Source: Candidatus Pacearchaeota archaeon (GTDB lineage Archaea > Nanoarchaeota > Nanoarchaeia > Pacearchaeales > GW2011-AR1). Taken from it: a stretch of 28,404 nt of DNA. Location: assembly GCA_002686195.1 (NCBI GenBank), contig NZAS01000014.1, positions 1-28,404 of the forward strand. Reading direction: 5' to 3'. Each line of letters opens with the position of its first letter. Position 1 is the first letter of the stretch. This document shows positions 7,094 through 13,977 of this stretch, piece by piece. A model generated the notes under the pieces. It ran no database searches. It had not been told where the DNA came from and saw nothing but the letters and a program-made list of their open reading frames with translations. The position numbers were made by a program, and so were the translations under genes.

Positions 7094-8089
7094 ATGAAAT
7101 TTAATAAAATAAATAAAATAAAAGTAATCTTGCTGATCGGTGGAATTCTGTTGTTAGCATTCTTTTTTTATAAATTGGGTGGGGACGCATTAGAATTAAT
7201 TCAAACAAATTTCAATCTGAAATATCTATTAATTTATATGGCAATAACAATCTTTGCTATTGCGCCACTGGTTTGGAGATGGCAAGTTATCTTAAGAGGT
7301 TACAAAAAACACATTTCATTTCTTAAATTATTAAAAATCCAACTCGCAGGTTATGCAGTAAGTTATTCTACTCCTTCTGCAAGAATTGGAGGTGAACCTC
7401 TAAGAATATATATGTTAAAAAAAGAATGTGGGGTTGATTATAAAACAGGAAGTGTTAGTGTTATCCTTGATAGGTATATGGAACTCCTTGGCACTATCTT
7501 ACTTGGTATAGTTGGATTAGGAATATTACTTTTCATCCCAGAGATAACATTAGAATTCAAATTTGTGGCAGCAATTTTAATACTGATTTCTTTGGCAATT
7601 GTACTTATTTTCTATTACAGATTAAATAAAAGCAAAGGGTTTTTCTCTGACTTATTTTCCATATTTTTAGGCAAAAAGAAACTGAAGAAATTGTCTAAAA
7701 CTTTAGAAGATATAGATTCAAGAATGAGCTATTTTATAATCCATCATAAAAAAGAATTCTTTTTAAGTTTTTTATTTTATTTAATGTCTGGGTTTTTATT
7801 CTTGATTGAATTTAAATATTTATTGTTAAGTTTTGGAATTGGAACTAACTTATTAGAGATAATATTAATTGTTGTTGTATTGGGAGCAGCTAATTTTATT
7901 CCGATACCTATGGCTCTAGGATCTCTTGAAGCAGGTCAAAGCGCTTTATTCCACATACTAAAAAATAATGCAGGTATTGGATTCGCATTAAGTTTAGTTC
8001 ATAGGATACGTGGAATAACTATATCTTTAATTGGATTTTTGATAATAATAAAGTTTAGCAGTAAAGATCTCATAAAGAAAAGAAATTAA
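7094..8089 (+). CDS. Flippase-like integral membrane protein (LPG synthase TM / UPF0104 family)
   Basis: About 331 residues with roughly seven or eight hydrophobic segments. The family signature lies in the first third: SARIGGEPLRIYMLKK followed by GSVSVILDRYMELLGT, typical of the PF03706 group that includes AglD and the membrane part of MprF. Archaeal members are linked to lipid-linked glycan or polar lipid steps; the exact substrate is unknown. The frame stays open upstream to 7040, but that part lies in the tandem repeat, so the ATG at 7094 is chosen. Leucine is mostly TTA and G/C skew is weak, unlike many neighbours. Its stop is 4 nt from the converging activase stop. Confidence 0.85.
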   Translation: MKFNKINKIKVILLIGGILLLAFFFYKLGGDALELIQTNFNLKYLLIYMAITIFAIAPLVWRWQVILRGYKKHISFLKLLKIQLAGYAVSYSTPSARIGGEPLRIYMLKKECGVDYKTGSVSVILDRYMELLGTILLGIVGLGILLFIPEITLEFKFVAAILILISLAIVLIFYYRLNKSKGFFSDLFSIFLGKKKLKKLSKTLEDIDSRMSYFIIHHKKEFFLSFLFYLMSGFLFLIEFKYLLLSFGIGTNLLEIILIVVVLGAANFIPIPMALGSLEAGQSALFHILKNNAGIGFALSLVHRIRGITISLIGFLIIIKFSSKDLIKKRN

Positions 8090-8093
8090 TTTT

Positions 8094-9059
8094 TTAAATT
8101 TCAGCTTCATTTAATGCTTTAGGATAACAATTATCACAACGATTTCCGATACATCCAGCCATTTGACCATCTTGATATAAGAAAGTTAGTTCACATTTAT
8201 TCTCACAACCACCAGCTTGAACTGTACGTGTGTTGAAATTCTGTTCTTGTAAATCATAACCTCTAAACTTACTTTCTCCTAAGTTTTCAGCTTTTGCCAT
8301 AAGAGCGATTCCAATGGCTCCCATAAATGGAGCATATTTGGGAATAGTAATCGGATGATTTAATTGTTCTTCAAGAGCAAAAACTAATGCACTATTTTGT
8401 GAGGTAGCACCTTGAAAAACATAAGGTGGTTCTAGGTTTATTCCTTTTCCAAGCATTAAATAATTGCTAGCTAAAGCTCTTATCACACCCATTAAGATAT
8501 TATTCTTTGCGGCGCCGGTATTTAATCTACTTACAACGGAAGATTGTGTAAACACACCACATTTACCAGGAAAGTTAAGTTTTTCATTATGTGACAGAGC
8601 TATCTCTCCAACATCTTCTATACTTATACCCATTCGGGTGGCTATAGAATCTATAACTGCACCAGTACCAGCACCACAAACACTATTCATAACAAAGTTC
8701 TCTAAAATACTGTTACGAACGCTCATAATTTTACAGTCTTCTCCACCTATATCAAGAATAGTTCTAACATCTGGATGATAGTGTAGGGTGCCGATTGTAT
8801 GGGCTAATATTTCTGTCTTAACAACATCTGCACCAGCTAGCATCCCTACAAAATTTCTGCCTGAGCCTGTGGTTCCAACCCCCTTTACTGTGTGCGTATT
8901 ATTTGACATGGCTTCTAGGCCTTCATGAACAGTTTCAGATATTCCACGATTGCGAGCATAATGTGTATTAATAACTTCTTCGTTTTCATCTACTAAAACC
9001 ATTTTTATACCAACGCTTCCTGCGTCAATGCCTAAATAACTTGTTCTCATTTTTTCCAT
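8094..9059 (-). CDS. Acyl-CoA dehydratase activase-like ATPase (BadF/HgdC family)
   Basis: ASKHA-fold ATPase. Relatives use a [4Fe-4S] cluster shared between two monomers to inject an electron into 2-hydroxyacyl-CoA dehydratases or benzoyl-CoA reductases. Visible motifs: phosphate loop GIDAGSVGIK (10-19), GTTGSGR, DIGGEDCK, and the two cluster cysteines in NSVCGAGTG (C128) and GKCGVFTQSS (C167). Beyond the usual core is a cysteine-rich C-terminus (C285, C289, C303, C308, C311) that may hold a second metal site. The start at 9059 overlaps the upstream partner gene by 13 nt; an in-frame ATG at 9050 is the alternative. The real substrate is unknown, and the redox pairing is inferred from family and operon. 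Confidence 0.88.
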   Translation of the reverse strand: MEKMRTSYLGIDAGSVGIKMVLVDENEEVINTHYARNRGISETVHEGLEAMSNNTHTVKGVGTTGSGRNFVGMLAGADVVKTEILAHTIGTLHYHPDVRTILDIGGEDCKIMSVRNSILENFVMNSVCGAGTGAVIDSIATRMGISIEDVGEIALSHNEKLNFPGKCGVFTQSSVVSRLNTGAAKNNILMGVIRALASNYLMLGKGINLEPPYVFQGATSQNSALVFALEEQLNHPITIPKYAPFMGAIGIALMAKAENLGESKFRGYDLQEQNFNTRTVQAGGCENKCELTFLYQDGQMAGCIGNRCDNCYPKALNEAEI

Positions 9060-10003
9060 TTTATTAACTCCACGAATGTTTCTAATCTAGTAGCTAAATT
9101 GGCTGCTGAATTATTCTCATCAATAGGTATTCTTAATAACGGAATACCTTTATCAGAGCATATCTGATTAATATAAGGTTCTATTGTTGATTCAGGCATA
9201 CATGATAGTGGTAAGACATGAACAACTCCATCAATACCCCTGTCAGTTAGTTCTAATAGATTATATAAGTTTTCAAAACTGTGTCCTCCTAGCGGTCCGT
9301 TGAAATATTCTCGAGCTTCTCTTTTGTATCCAGCCAATTTTCTATTAAATGGATGTGTATCTTTCACATGTAAAGCACTCCTTAAACTTTCCCAAAGAAA
9401 AGCTGGAACCTTTGAAGTATTGTAAGGATTCGCATCTAACGCTCTAATCTGATCTTCTAACCCAGAATTTACTACTTCGTCTACACAGCAATAAATTTCA
9501 CCGATTATTCCGATATTAGGTTTGTCTTCTGACCAAGAACGTTCATCATCTTTAACAATACTTTTAAATCTGGGAGCAACTTTCTTGAAGACTTCTAACC
9601 ATGATTTTCCACTAACTCTGCTCATGACAGGAACTAAAGATTTAAGCGTAATGGGGTACATTTCAAAATCATGTCCTAATTGTCTAAGTGTAAACTCATG
9701 TAATTTATTATATTGTCTGAAACGACATTGTCCTTGAGAATCATACATGATAAGTGTATTAGCTCCAGCGTCTATTGCCTCAACTAAATTACCTAATGTG
9801 ACTTTGTAAGGAAAACACATCATATCTGGGCTATGGGCAACACCTAATCTAACTGTTTTGTCTGTTGTAGGCGGAGGCGTTTGTACTTTTAAATCGAGCG
9901 ACTCAAAGAATTCTCTTAATGTATCTGAACTTTCTTTACCAATAATCGGAAATGTCACTATTCTTTCTTCTGGTTTCATTAATGTTCTGTTCTTATTTCT
10001 CAT
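9047..10003 (-). CDS. 2-hydroxyacyl-CoA dehydratase-like protein (HgdB/COG3581-type)
   Basis: Partner of the activase downstream. The 318-residue product resembles the nucleotide/cluster-binding component of the HGD-D superfamily. It has PDMMCFPYKVTLGN (C63), a conserved YDSQGQCRFRQYN (C93), EIYCC near 172, and the CMPE motif (C268) followed by a DENNSAANLATRLETF tail. These cysteines are candidate [4Fe-4S] ligands. Family members reduce acyl-CoAs, but COG3581-like archaeal versions are uncharacterised, so calling it a dehydratase is unsafe. The start at 10003 is supported by an ATTTAA box at 10026-10031, about 25 nt upstream. A 13-nt overlap with the activase shows one operon. Composition differs from most of the window. 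Confidence 0.82.
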   Translation of the reverse strand: MRNKNRTLMKPEERIVTFPIIGKESSDTLREFFESLDLKVQTPPPTTDKTVRLGVAHSPDMMCFPYKVTLGNLVEAIDAGANTLIMYDSQGQCRFRQYNKLHEFTLRQLGHDFEMYPITLKSLVPVMSRVSGKSWLEVFKKVAPRFKSIVKDDERSWSEDKPNIGIIGEIYCCVDEVVNSGLEDQIRALDANPYNTSKVPAFLWESLRSALHVKDTHPFNRKLAGYKREAREYFNGPLGGHSFENLYNLLELTDRGIDGVVHVLPLSCMPESTIEPYINQICSDKGIPLLRIPIDENNSAANLATRLETFVELIKWKK

Positions 10004-10084
10004 TATCTTTTTGATGAGAAACTCTATTTAAGTTTTTTTGTTTTAATACCAACTAATAAAAACTGAGTTTTCTTTGGTATGGTA

Positions 10085-10456
10085 ATGAAATTTAATCCAA
10101 ATTTAAAGCAGGACTTAGAAAAGTTTAAGTCTTATTCGATAATTGTAGAGGGTAAGAAAGATGTGGCTGTTTTGAAGAATTATGGCTTTGAAAAGGTTTA
10201 CGCGATTCATGCAACTGGAGTCCCAATAAGAGAAAGGGTGGAGCAGATTGCTTTGGAGATTGATAAGAAAGATAAGGTGTGTATTCTTACTGATTTGGAT
10301 AAAAAGGGAAAGAAACTTTATCTTTTGGTGAAGCCAATGTTTCAAGAACTTGGTTTTCATTTGGATTCTTCACTTCGTGGGATTTTGATTAAATCCCAGA
10401 TATCGCATATTGAGGGGCTTTCTAATTTTCTTGATAAGGTTGAGAATATAGGTTAA
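10085..10456 (+). CDS. Small TOPRIM-domain protein (UPF0292-like)
   Basis: About 123 residues, essentially one TOPRIM fold. The catalytic-type glutamate is in SIIVEGKKDVAVLK near the N-terminus and the DxD in CILTDLDKKGKK in the middle. Stand-alone archaeal TOPRIM proteins of this size resemble the RNase M5/primase-type domain and are thought to act on nucleic acids; the activity here is unknown. ATG codons exist at 10079 and 10085. The AATAAAAA box centred near 10058 favours 10085 as a leaderless start. The stop is followed 15 nt later by an AATTGGACA hairpin. The gene converges on the signal peptidase gene. Confidence 0.8.
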   Translation: MKFNPNLKQDLEKFKSYSIIVEGKKDVAVLKNYGFEKVYAIHATGVPIRERVEQIALEIDKKDKVCILTDLDKKGKKLYLLVKPMFQELGFHLDSSLRGILIKSQISHIEGLSNFLDKVENIG

Positions 10457-10471
10457 TTTCTTTAGTTTTGA

Positions 10472-10506
10472 AATTGGACAGTTGCTCTGAAGTTTACTGT
10501 CCCATT
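10472..10506 (+). repeat. AATTGGACA hairpin, copy 2
   Basis: GGACAGT (10476-10482) pairs perfectly with ACTGTCC (10496-10502). After one mismatch the stem extends AAT/ATT. It sits 15 nt after the TOPRIM stop, in the convergent gap before the signal peptidase stop, so it could serve both 3' ends. Confidence 0.65.
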
Positions 10507-10512
10507 ATATGG

Positions 10513-11130
10513 TTACTTACAAAAGCCTCTTTGGCTTTCTGAGCGGAATGGTTCGAAGAAAATTAGTTTCACCCAGCCGACTAATGGGGCAACTTTAAAT
10601 GCCGTTTTTCCGATTATTCTTTCATCTGAAATAGATGTTTCATCTATTTTGAAAATATTGTTGTTTGCTGTGAGTTGGGTTGGGTTGGTTCTTCCGTTGT
10701 CTCCTTTAGTTCCTGTTGGATTTTCTATGACTATTCTATGGATGATTGGGTTTTTGGCTGTGGATTCTTCATTGGGTGCGAAGACTATTATGTCTCCTTT
10801 TTCATATTCTGATTTTCCGTAGATGAATAGAATGTCCCCTTTATTTAATCCGTTTTTTAGAGGGAATGATTTGAATTCTTCTAAAGTAATGCCTTGTTGT
10901 TCATACCAGCCTGAGTTGCTTTGCCACCATGAGTCTAAGTCTGAAGAGTGATACATTGAGCAGGATTCCACTACGACTAATGGGAGGGCAGAGCCTGTTA
11001 CAAACGAGAGGGTTGGGAAGAAGATGAATCTGATTATTAGATATAGGATGATTAATGAGACGAGCCATGAGTGCCATGTGTCTTGTTTTAAGTAATTCCA
11101 GACCATTTTTGGAATATTTTTTTGTTTCAT
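10513..11130 (-). CDS. Signal peptidase I (archaeal/ER type)
   Basis: Membrane serine protease that removes signal peptides from exported proteins. The 205-residue product has an N-terminal membrane segment at about 21-44, then the catalytic box ESCSMYH with nucleophile S58. H131 in PIIHRIV replaces the bacterial lysine, and D144 lies in the KGDNGR box; this Ser-His-Asp set marks the archaeal/Sec11 type. A longer insertion (tryptophan/glutamine-rich, about 65-90) separates the serine and the KGDIIVF strand. A hydrophobic C-terminal stretch (VGWVKLIFF) may be a second membrane contact. The start at 11130 shares a TTTAAA box with the divergent gene at 11181. Confidence 0.9.
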   Translation of the reverse strand: MKQKNIPKMVWNYLKQDTWHSWLVSLIILYLIIRFIFFPTLSFVTGSALPLVVVESCSMYHSSDLDSWWQSNSGWYEQQGITLEEFKSFPLKNGLNKGDILFIYGKSEYEKGDIIVFAPNEESTAKNPIIHRIVIENPTGTKGDNGRTNPTQLTANNNIFKIDETSISDERIIGKTAFKVAPLVGWVKLIFFEPFRSESQRGFCK

Positions 11131-11151
11131 TTTTCTATTTAGGTAGGATGG

Positions 11152-11157
11152 TTTAAA
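11152..11157. promoter_or_regulatory. Shared bidirectional TATA box (TTTAAA)
   Basis: The palindrome TTTAAA is centred at 11154.5, about 24.5 nt from the minus-strand start at 11130 and 26.5 nt from the plus-strand start at 11181. I see no second TATA-like box in this 50-nt gap, so it may drive both leaderless genes. Confidence 0.55.
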
Positions 11158-11180
11158 TAGTTTGGTTTTTTATCTTTGTT

Positions 11181-11390
11181 ATGTTGAAGATAATTTTTAT
11201 GGTGCTTGGTATTCTTATGATTATTGAAGCTCTTTTTGGGCTGTTGTTTCCTAAAACGACTTTAAAGATTGTTAAGAAAATGAAACTTTTTAAGTGGTTT
11301 GAAAACCCAAAGACGATAAGGGTGACTGTGTTACTTGAACTTGTGATTGGATTGGTTCTTTTGATTGGTTCTTTTTTTATGATTGATTAG
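11181..11390 (+). CDS. Small membrane protein, 69 aa
   Basis: Two hydrophobic helices (about 3-22 and 48-67) flank a basic amphipathic middle (KTTLKIVKKMKLFKWFENPKT). The topology suggests a helical hairpin with the charged loop in the cytoplasm. It somewhat resembles small two-helix DUF2065-like proteins, but I cannot assign a family. The TTTAAA box 26 nt upstream is shared with the divergent signal peptidase gene, hinting at co-regulation with protein export. The own promoter and clean frame support a real gene. Confidence 0.65.
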   Translation: MLKIIFMVLGILMIIEALFGLLFPKTTLKIVKKMKLFKWFENPKTIRVTVLLELVIGLVLLIGSFFMID

Positions 11391-11425
11391 ATGTGTTTGT
11401 GTAAAGATGTGTTTATGCGATCTTG

Positions 11426-11479
11426 TCTCTGATTCTCTCTTGCTCGAATCTCCTCGGAACTCGGAGACTCCCTGCGGAG
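11426..11479 (-). other. Structured trailer downstream of tRNA-Gly
   Basis: Beyond the tRNA-Gly 3' end, two hairpins lie close together: CTCC/GGAG (11468-11479), and TCTCC/GGAGA (11449-11453 with 11463-11467) around a 9-nt loop. Further along is AGAATCAGAGA (minus strand, 11426-11436), an 11-mer also present in both 83-bp repeat units after tRNA-Lys. Function is unknown. Confidence 0.4.
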
Positions 11480-11487
11480 AACAGAGA

Positions 11488-11558
11488 TGCGCCGTCCGGG
11501 AATCGAACCCGGGTAACAAGCTTGGGAAGCTTGCATCCTACCACTGAACGAACGACGC
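11488..11558 (-). tRNA. tRNA-Gly (CCC)
   Basis: Minus-strand cloverleaf. Acceptor GCGTCGT pairs with ACGGCGC plus discriminator A. The anticodon stem is CAAGC/GCTTG with loop TTCCCAA and anticodon CCC (plus positions 11524-11526). The T arm is CCGGG-TTCGATT-CCCGG. CCA is not encoded. It begins only 3 nt after the VKOR stop, so it is probably cut out of the VKOR transcript. Confidence 0.95.
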
Positions 11559-11561
11559 TTG

Positions 11562-11960
11562 TTATTTCTTTGTTTTGTTGAGTGATAGGGCAAATATAAT
11601 TATTGCTGCTATGTCAACGACTAGGCAATTTGAGCAGAATGCTTTTAGGACGAAGGCTTGGATGTATAGGAAGTAGATTGCGTAGAGTGCTCCGATGGCT
11701 GCGAGGATTGTGAAATATTTTTGAGGGATTTTTTTGTGGTATGTTAGAGTGTATGTTAGTAAAAGCACTAGGAAATATGTTAGTCCGAGGTAGCTGGTTT
11801 TTATTCCGAAGGTTTCAGAGTATTTTGAGTTTAGGACTGATTCGCAGGAGAATCCTTTTGCGCATACATATGTTTCTGTTGATTCTGTGTAGATGATGAA
11901 GGCTGCTAGGAAGACGTTTAGGAGGATTAGGATTAATATTAGGCCTTGGGTGTATTTCAT
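11562..11960 (-). CDS. Vitamin K epoxide reductase (VKOR) family protein
   Basis: Membrane thiol oxidoreductase that, in prokaryotes, reoxidises DsbA-like proteins using quinone. The 132-residue product has about four membrane helices. The two conserved cysteine pairs are C33/C39 in a periplasmic-type loop (YVCAKGFSCESVL) and the active CxxC C109/C112 (FCSNC) beside the last helix. S46 and the FGI..SYLGL stretch also match the family. No thioredoxin domain is fused and no DsbA-like partner is visible here. The start at 11960 has an ATTTAATAAG box about 25 nt upstream. tRNA-Gly follows the stop after 3 nt. Confidence 0.88.
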   Translation of the reverse strand: MKYTQGLILILILLNVFLAAFIIYTESTETYVCAKGFSCESVLNSKYSETFGIKTSYLGLTYFLVLLLTYTLTYHKKIPQKYFTILAAIGALYAIYFLYIQAFVLKAFCSNCLVVDIAAIIIFALSLNKTKK

Positions 11961-12058
11961 GGATTTTGATGGAAATTGGGATTTAATAAGTTAATGATTA
12001 GTTTTAAATATCTATAATGTTTTTTAGTATTATGAAATGATATTGGAAGGTTCCGTTA

Positions 12059-12703
12059 TTGATATTTTTGTTTATTGTATTCTTTTTTGTTACATCTTTA
12101 GCTAGAGTTAAAATAAATTCATTTCTATTTTTTCTTGTTATTGTTATTTTTGTTTTTGCTACATTTTATTCTTATAAGTATCTCAATAGGGTAAAATCTA
12201 AATTAAAAAAGTATTACTTGTCTAGTAAGAGATTGTTTTATCTTTCAATTGTAATTACGTTGATACCTATTGTTAATGTTCTATTATTCGTCCTGTTAAT
12301 TTATTTAAATGTTTTAATGGGTGTATTGTTTTTTAATGGCTTAGTCGACTTTAATGGCTTAAGGATATTAACAGTTTTACCTACATATCTAATAGCATTT
12401 GGTCCTTCGATAATAGTCGGATTCTTTTTTGTAAATTATTTTTCTTTAAGAAAGTGCATTTTAGATAATCGTAAACCAATTATTTCTTTGAAGTATGGGT
12501 TAATTGTTGGAGTAATTGTTGGAGGAATTTTGTTTGTTATTGTATCCATAATTTCAATTATATTAACTTGGTCTGAGCTGACTATTCCCAAACTGTTGCT
12601 TCTTCTGTTTTTTTATTTTGTGTATGGGGCAATTAATTCTATTTTGATTTTTCTGTCTTCTATTATTTCTTTATATATGATTAGGCATCTTAGGGACGAA
12701 TGA
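12059..12703 (+). CDS. Multi-pass membrane protein, unknown; N-terminus interrupted by TGA
   Basis: About 214 residues with five or six hydrophobic segments and few charges; I recognise no family. The open frame begins at a TTG (12059). Directly upstream in the same frame is ATG-AAA-TGA-TAT-TGG-AAG from 12032, and a TTTTAAATA box at 12001-12010 sits at leaderless distance from that ATG. The original start was therefore probably 12032 with Trp (TGG) at codon 3, now TGA. Either translation starts at the TTG without a leader of its own, or the gene is damaged. Base composition lacks the strong G-over-C excess seen in many neighbouring genes. Confidence 0.55.
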   Translation: MIFLFIVFFFVTSLARVKINSFLFFLVIVIFVFATFYSYKYLNRVKSKLKKYYLSSKRLFYLSIVITLIPIVNVLLFVLLIYLNVLMGVLFFNGLVDFNGLRILTVLPTYLIAFGPSIIVGFFFVNYFSLRKCILDNRKPIISLKYGLIVGVIVGGILFVIVSIISIILTWSELTIPKLLLLLFFYFVYGAINSILIFLSSIISLYMIRHLRDE

Positions 12704-12707
12704 TTAG

Positions 12708-12715
12708 TTTTATAA
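12708..12715 (+). promoter_or_regulatory. TATA box of tRNA-Ile
   Basis: TTTATAAA lies just after the stop of the membrane protein gene. Start would be near 12738, giving the tRNA precursor a leader of about 52 nt. Confidence 0.5.
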
Positions 12716-12742
12716 ATGGAGTTTTATCTTAATTGTTAAGAT

Positions 12743-12787
12743 ACAGAGCAACCATAGTTCTCTGTCTCTCAAACTCTGAGAGAGTTT
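12743..12787 (+). other. Two-hairpin leader before tRNA-Ile
   Basis: ACAGAG (12743-12748) pairs with CTCTGT (12760-12765), and AAACTCT (12771-12777) pairs with AGAGTTT (12781-12787) around GAG. Together they fill the predicted leader between promoter and tRNA. I find no C/D-box pattern. Confidence 0.4.
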
Positions 12788-12789
12788 AA

Positions 12790-12941
12790 GATCCCGTAGC
12801 TCAGCCTGGTTAGAGCGCTGTGCTGATAAAGCAAACCTTTTCTAGAAGAAAAGGTTCCGCTGGCTCCAAAAGACTACGATAGTGGTTCAAGGAACCTTAT
12901 CAGACACGCAGAGGTCCTGGGTTCAAATCCCAGCGGGATCA
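12790..12941 (+). tRNA. tRNA-Ile (GAT) with a 77-nt intron
   Basis: Exons form a normal cloverleaf: GATCCCG/CGGGATC acceptor plus A, D stem GCTC/GAGC, anticodon stem CTGTG/CGCAG (one T-G pair), anticodon GAT at 12825-12827, T arm CTGGG-TTCAAAT-CCCAG. The intron (12829-12905) is at the canonical 37/38 site. CTGA of the anticodon loop pairs with TCAG at 12900-12903, leaving 3-nt bulges cut as TA/A and AC/A, the bulge-helix-bulge geometry. The intron has two perfect hairpins: AACCTTTTCT/AGAAAAGGTT (12834-12856) and GGTTC/GAACC (12884-12896). A T-rich stretch follows. Confidence 0.92.
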
Positions 12942-12960
12942 TTTTATTTTTAGAAGTTTA

Positions 12961-13203
12961 TTATCTACCTTTCCAGAAATCTTCAGCTCTTGCGTTGATG
13001 TATACTGCATAATCTTCAGCAGTTAATTGTTCAGATTCTGTGGTTCTTCTGTTTTGTTCAGCTAATCCAGAGTGTTCCATTTCTTCATCAACTATTCTCT
13101 TAAAGTCTTCTATTTTTTCTGGAGTAAGATTTGCAGGAGGTGTTGGATTGCATGGTGCAATATCACGGAATCTTACTGGTTTATTATCATATGGTCTAGT
13201 CAT
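12961..13203 (-). CDS. Hypothetical protein, 80 aa
   Basis: Unrecognised small soluble protein. The N-terminal third is proline-rich with one cysteine (C18); the rest is charged and helix-forming, with a conserved-looking EDYAVYINARAEDFW end. A TTTATATAAT box centred about 26 nt upstream of 13203 supports the start; it overlaps the end of the next minus-strand gene, so this gene has its own promoter. No membrane segment or signal peptide. Likely real because of its promoter and position, but no function can be given. Confidence 0.6.
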   Translation of the reverse strand: MTRPYDNKPVRFRDIAPCNPTPPANLTPEKIEDFKRIVDEEMEHSGLAEQNRRTTESEQLTAEDYAVYINARAEDFWKGR

Positions 13204-13233
13204 GATATATAGAAGTTGATTTCTTTTATATAA

Positions 13234-13905
13234 TTATTCTTCGGGCGTGAATTCAAGAAGGAGCTTGTTCTTTTCTATAGAGTATTTCTTTAGGGGGAGT
13301 TCTACTGGCAGAGAATTTACATAAACTTTCTTTTTACCTAGGGCTTTGATTTCATAACCTTGTTCTAGTTTTGAGACGAAGATGTCTTCTAACGAGGATA
13401 CGCCAGGAGTTGATAATTCGTAGAGGACTTTGTTTGGAAGTCTTTTTAATGAGGTTTTTGCTTTTGATTTTGGTAATGAGGAGAGTTGTTCAATCTGTTT
13501 TTCTGAAAGAGGTTTTTGCTTTGCTATGTTTTCCTTTTTTGGTTTGTTTTGAGTTTGTTCTTGTGTGAAAGGGCCTGCTATTTTTATTTTAATTCCGTTT
13601 GGAAATGATTGTACTTCTGGCTTGTTGAGTTGTTTTGATATATCTTTGTCCATGTCTTTGAATTGTTTTTCCATTGAACGCATTACTGAGTTCATTAATG
13701 AATTGACGAGTTTGTCTGTTAGGCCAAAGCCTTGGGAAACCTGTGGTTCGTCTTCTATAGAATCTGTTTTTCCTAGCAATCCATAAGATTTTGCTTGTTT
13801 TTCTTTGTCTATTGTTGAAGCTCCACAGTGAGGGCAGTAGTTGAAAGTTCCAACTATTTTTGAGTTGCATGATTCACATTTTTTGTCTTTCTTTTTGAAG
13901 AGCAT
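13234..13905 (-). CDS. Zinc-ribbon protein with a C-terminal Hsp20/CS-like fold
   Basis: The 223-residue product begins with a four-cysteine zinc ribbon (C10, C13, C24, C27). A polar, lysine/glutamine-rich linker follows with a possible amphipathic helix around 60-95. The C-terminal 70 residues have short beta strands ending in VYVNSLPVELPLKKYSIEKNKLLLEF, which looks like an Hsp20/alpha-crystallin or CS domain. That similarity is by eye and tentative. Such zinc-ribbon/chaperone-like combinations suggest protein-protein roles; no enzyme motif is visible. A CTTATAAG box about 25 nt upstream supports the start at 13905. A C-run motif lies between it and the next gene. Confidence 0.65.
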   Translation of the reverse strand: MLFKKKDKKCESCNSKIVGTFNYCPHCGASTIDKEKQAKSYGLLGKTDSIEDEPQVSQGFGLTDKLVNSLMNSVMRSMEKQFKDMDKDISKQLNKPEVQSFPNGIKIKIAGPFTQEQTQNKPKKENIAKQKPLSEKQIEQLSSLPKSKAKTSLKRLPNKVLYELSTPGVSSLEDIFVSKLEQGYEIKALGKKKVYVNSLPVELPLKKYSIEKNKLLLEFTPEE

Positions 13906-13953
13906 TTTGTTAGGTGTAAGAGTAGACTTATAAGTTTTTTGTTTGCGGTGTAA

Positions 13954-13969
13954 CCCTCCCTCCAGCCCC
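13954..13969 (-). other. G-quadruplex-like motif (copy 2)
   Basis: The plus strand reads CCCTCCCTCCAGCCCC, so the minus strand has tracts GGGG, GG, GGG and GGG. One tract is short, so a two-layer quadruplex is more likely. It is preceded by TAACCC like the other copies and lies 9 nt past the MFS stop. Confidence 0.45.
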
Positions 13970-13977
13970 AGGGCAAA

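Noticed and set aside
12032..12703. UGA recoded as tryptophan
   Set aside because: TGA is the natural stop of L15e and of the metallothionein-like gene, and TGG is used for Trp, so a single TGA is better explained locally.
12743..12787. C/D box guide RNA before tRNA-Ile
   Set aside because: No RTGATGA C box with a paired CTGA D box could be found; only hairpins are visible.
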